Below, in pieces: positions 30,927 through 31,017 of a DNA stretch of 31,017 nt (positions within the stretch are counted from its first letter, which is position 1; every line of letters starts with the position of its first letter). The stretch is from the NCBI GenBank assembly GCA_964464815.1, contig CAYXHF010000030.1, positions 1-31,017 on the forward strand, in the 5' to 3' direction. The translations under genes were made by a program, and so were the position numbers. This DNA is from UBA11524 sp964464815 (GTDB lineage: Bacteria; Bacillota; Clostridia; Christensenellales; Aristaeellaceae). Under the pieces are notes generated by a model. The model searched no databases. It was not told where the DNA came from and saw only the letters and a list, made by a program, of their open reading frames with translations.

Positions 30927-31017
30927 ATGGAAACAAAGGATATTATATTAGGACTTAGAAAGAAAGCAGGTTTATCTCAGGATGAACTTGCAGAAAAAGT
31001 ATTTGTAACTCGCCAAG
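30927..31017 (+). CDS. XRE-family helix-turn-helix regulator (partial, cut by window end)
   Basis: The first 30 codons read METKDIILGLRKKAGLSQDE, then LAEKVFVTRQ, which is the start of a Cro/C1-type DNA-binding domain (the LSQDELAEKVFVTRQ stretch is helix 2, the turn and the start of helix 3). GGAGGTG precedes the ATG at 30927. The gene runs off the right edge, so any C-terminal sensing or membrane domain is unknown. It shares the AT-rich composition of the ICMT-like gene before it and may regulate it. Confidence 0.88.
   Translation, partial: METKDIILGLRKKAGLSQDELAEKVFVTRQ

Overview
The window looks like the chromosome of a fairly GC-rich, endospore-forming member of the Bacillota (Clostridia-like, probably an anaerobic gut or rumen plant-glycan user). 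The reasons are strong AGGAGG-type ribosome sites before nearly every gene, sigma-A-like promoters, a SpoIVB sporulation protease, a YebC gene, many cytoplasmic glycosidases, and a palindromic interspersed element of the kind seen in gut Firmicutes. I cannot name a genus. No rRNA, tRNA, CRISPR array, transposase or prophage gene was seen.

Region 1 (84-3974, minus strand): a two-component system (response regulator, then histidine kinase) followed by two membrane proteins, all joined by 4-base ATGA overlaps. A 97-aa unknown lies downstream. A further small membrane protein lies upstream and carries the same short membrane motif, twice, as the last protein of the operon. Region 2 (4130-4760): a RelB/DinJ-type antitoxin whose toxin gene has lost its middle. 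Region 3 (4760-9589): a DUF1538 membrane protein with a tandem PII-like partner on the minus strand, divergent from a Na/Pi-cotransporter-PhoU protein and an acetyltransferase.

Region 4 (9607-14859): a palindromic repeat, a heparinase II/III plus DUF2264 enzyme pair, a YczE/YitT-type membrane protein, and a divergent secreted protein of unknown role. Region 5 (14865-20992): GH31 alpha-xylosidase and GH29 alpha-fucosidase (one minus-strand operon), divergent from a GH3 beta-glucosidase. Together with the GH2 enzyme at 25472 these supply the four exo-activities expected for fucosylated xyloglucan oligosaccharides. None has a signal peptide, so the oligosaccharides would be imported; no transporter gene is in the window.

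Region 6 (21101-25344): a tiny secreted His/Pro/Gln-rich protein with a 72-aa membrane partner, an ElaA-type acetyltransferase overlapping tail-to-tail with a DUF4422 protein, and a large secreted fusion of a discoidin-like domain, a PIG-L deacetylase and a phosphodiester glycosidase. Region 7 (25370-28802): a GH2 gene behind a promoter with a cre/LacI-like palindrome, a short stub that looks like the start of a lost GH43 gene, and yebC. Region 8 (28871-31017): spoIVB behind a candidate sigma-G promoter, then an abrupt switch to AT-rich DNA carrying an ICMT-like methyltransferase and the start of an XRE-type regulator, probably acquired by transfer.

Most intergenic spaces have clear sigma-A-type promoters (TTGACA/TATAAT-like, 16-18 base spacing) and hairpin terminators, which makes the operon boundaries fairly secure.
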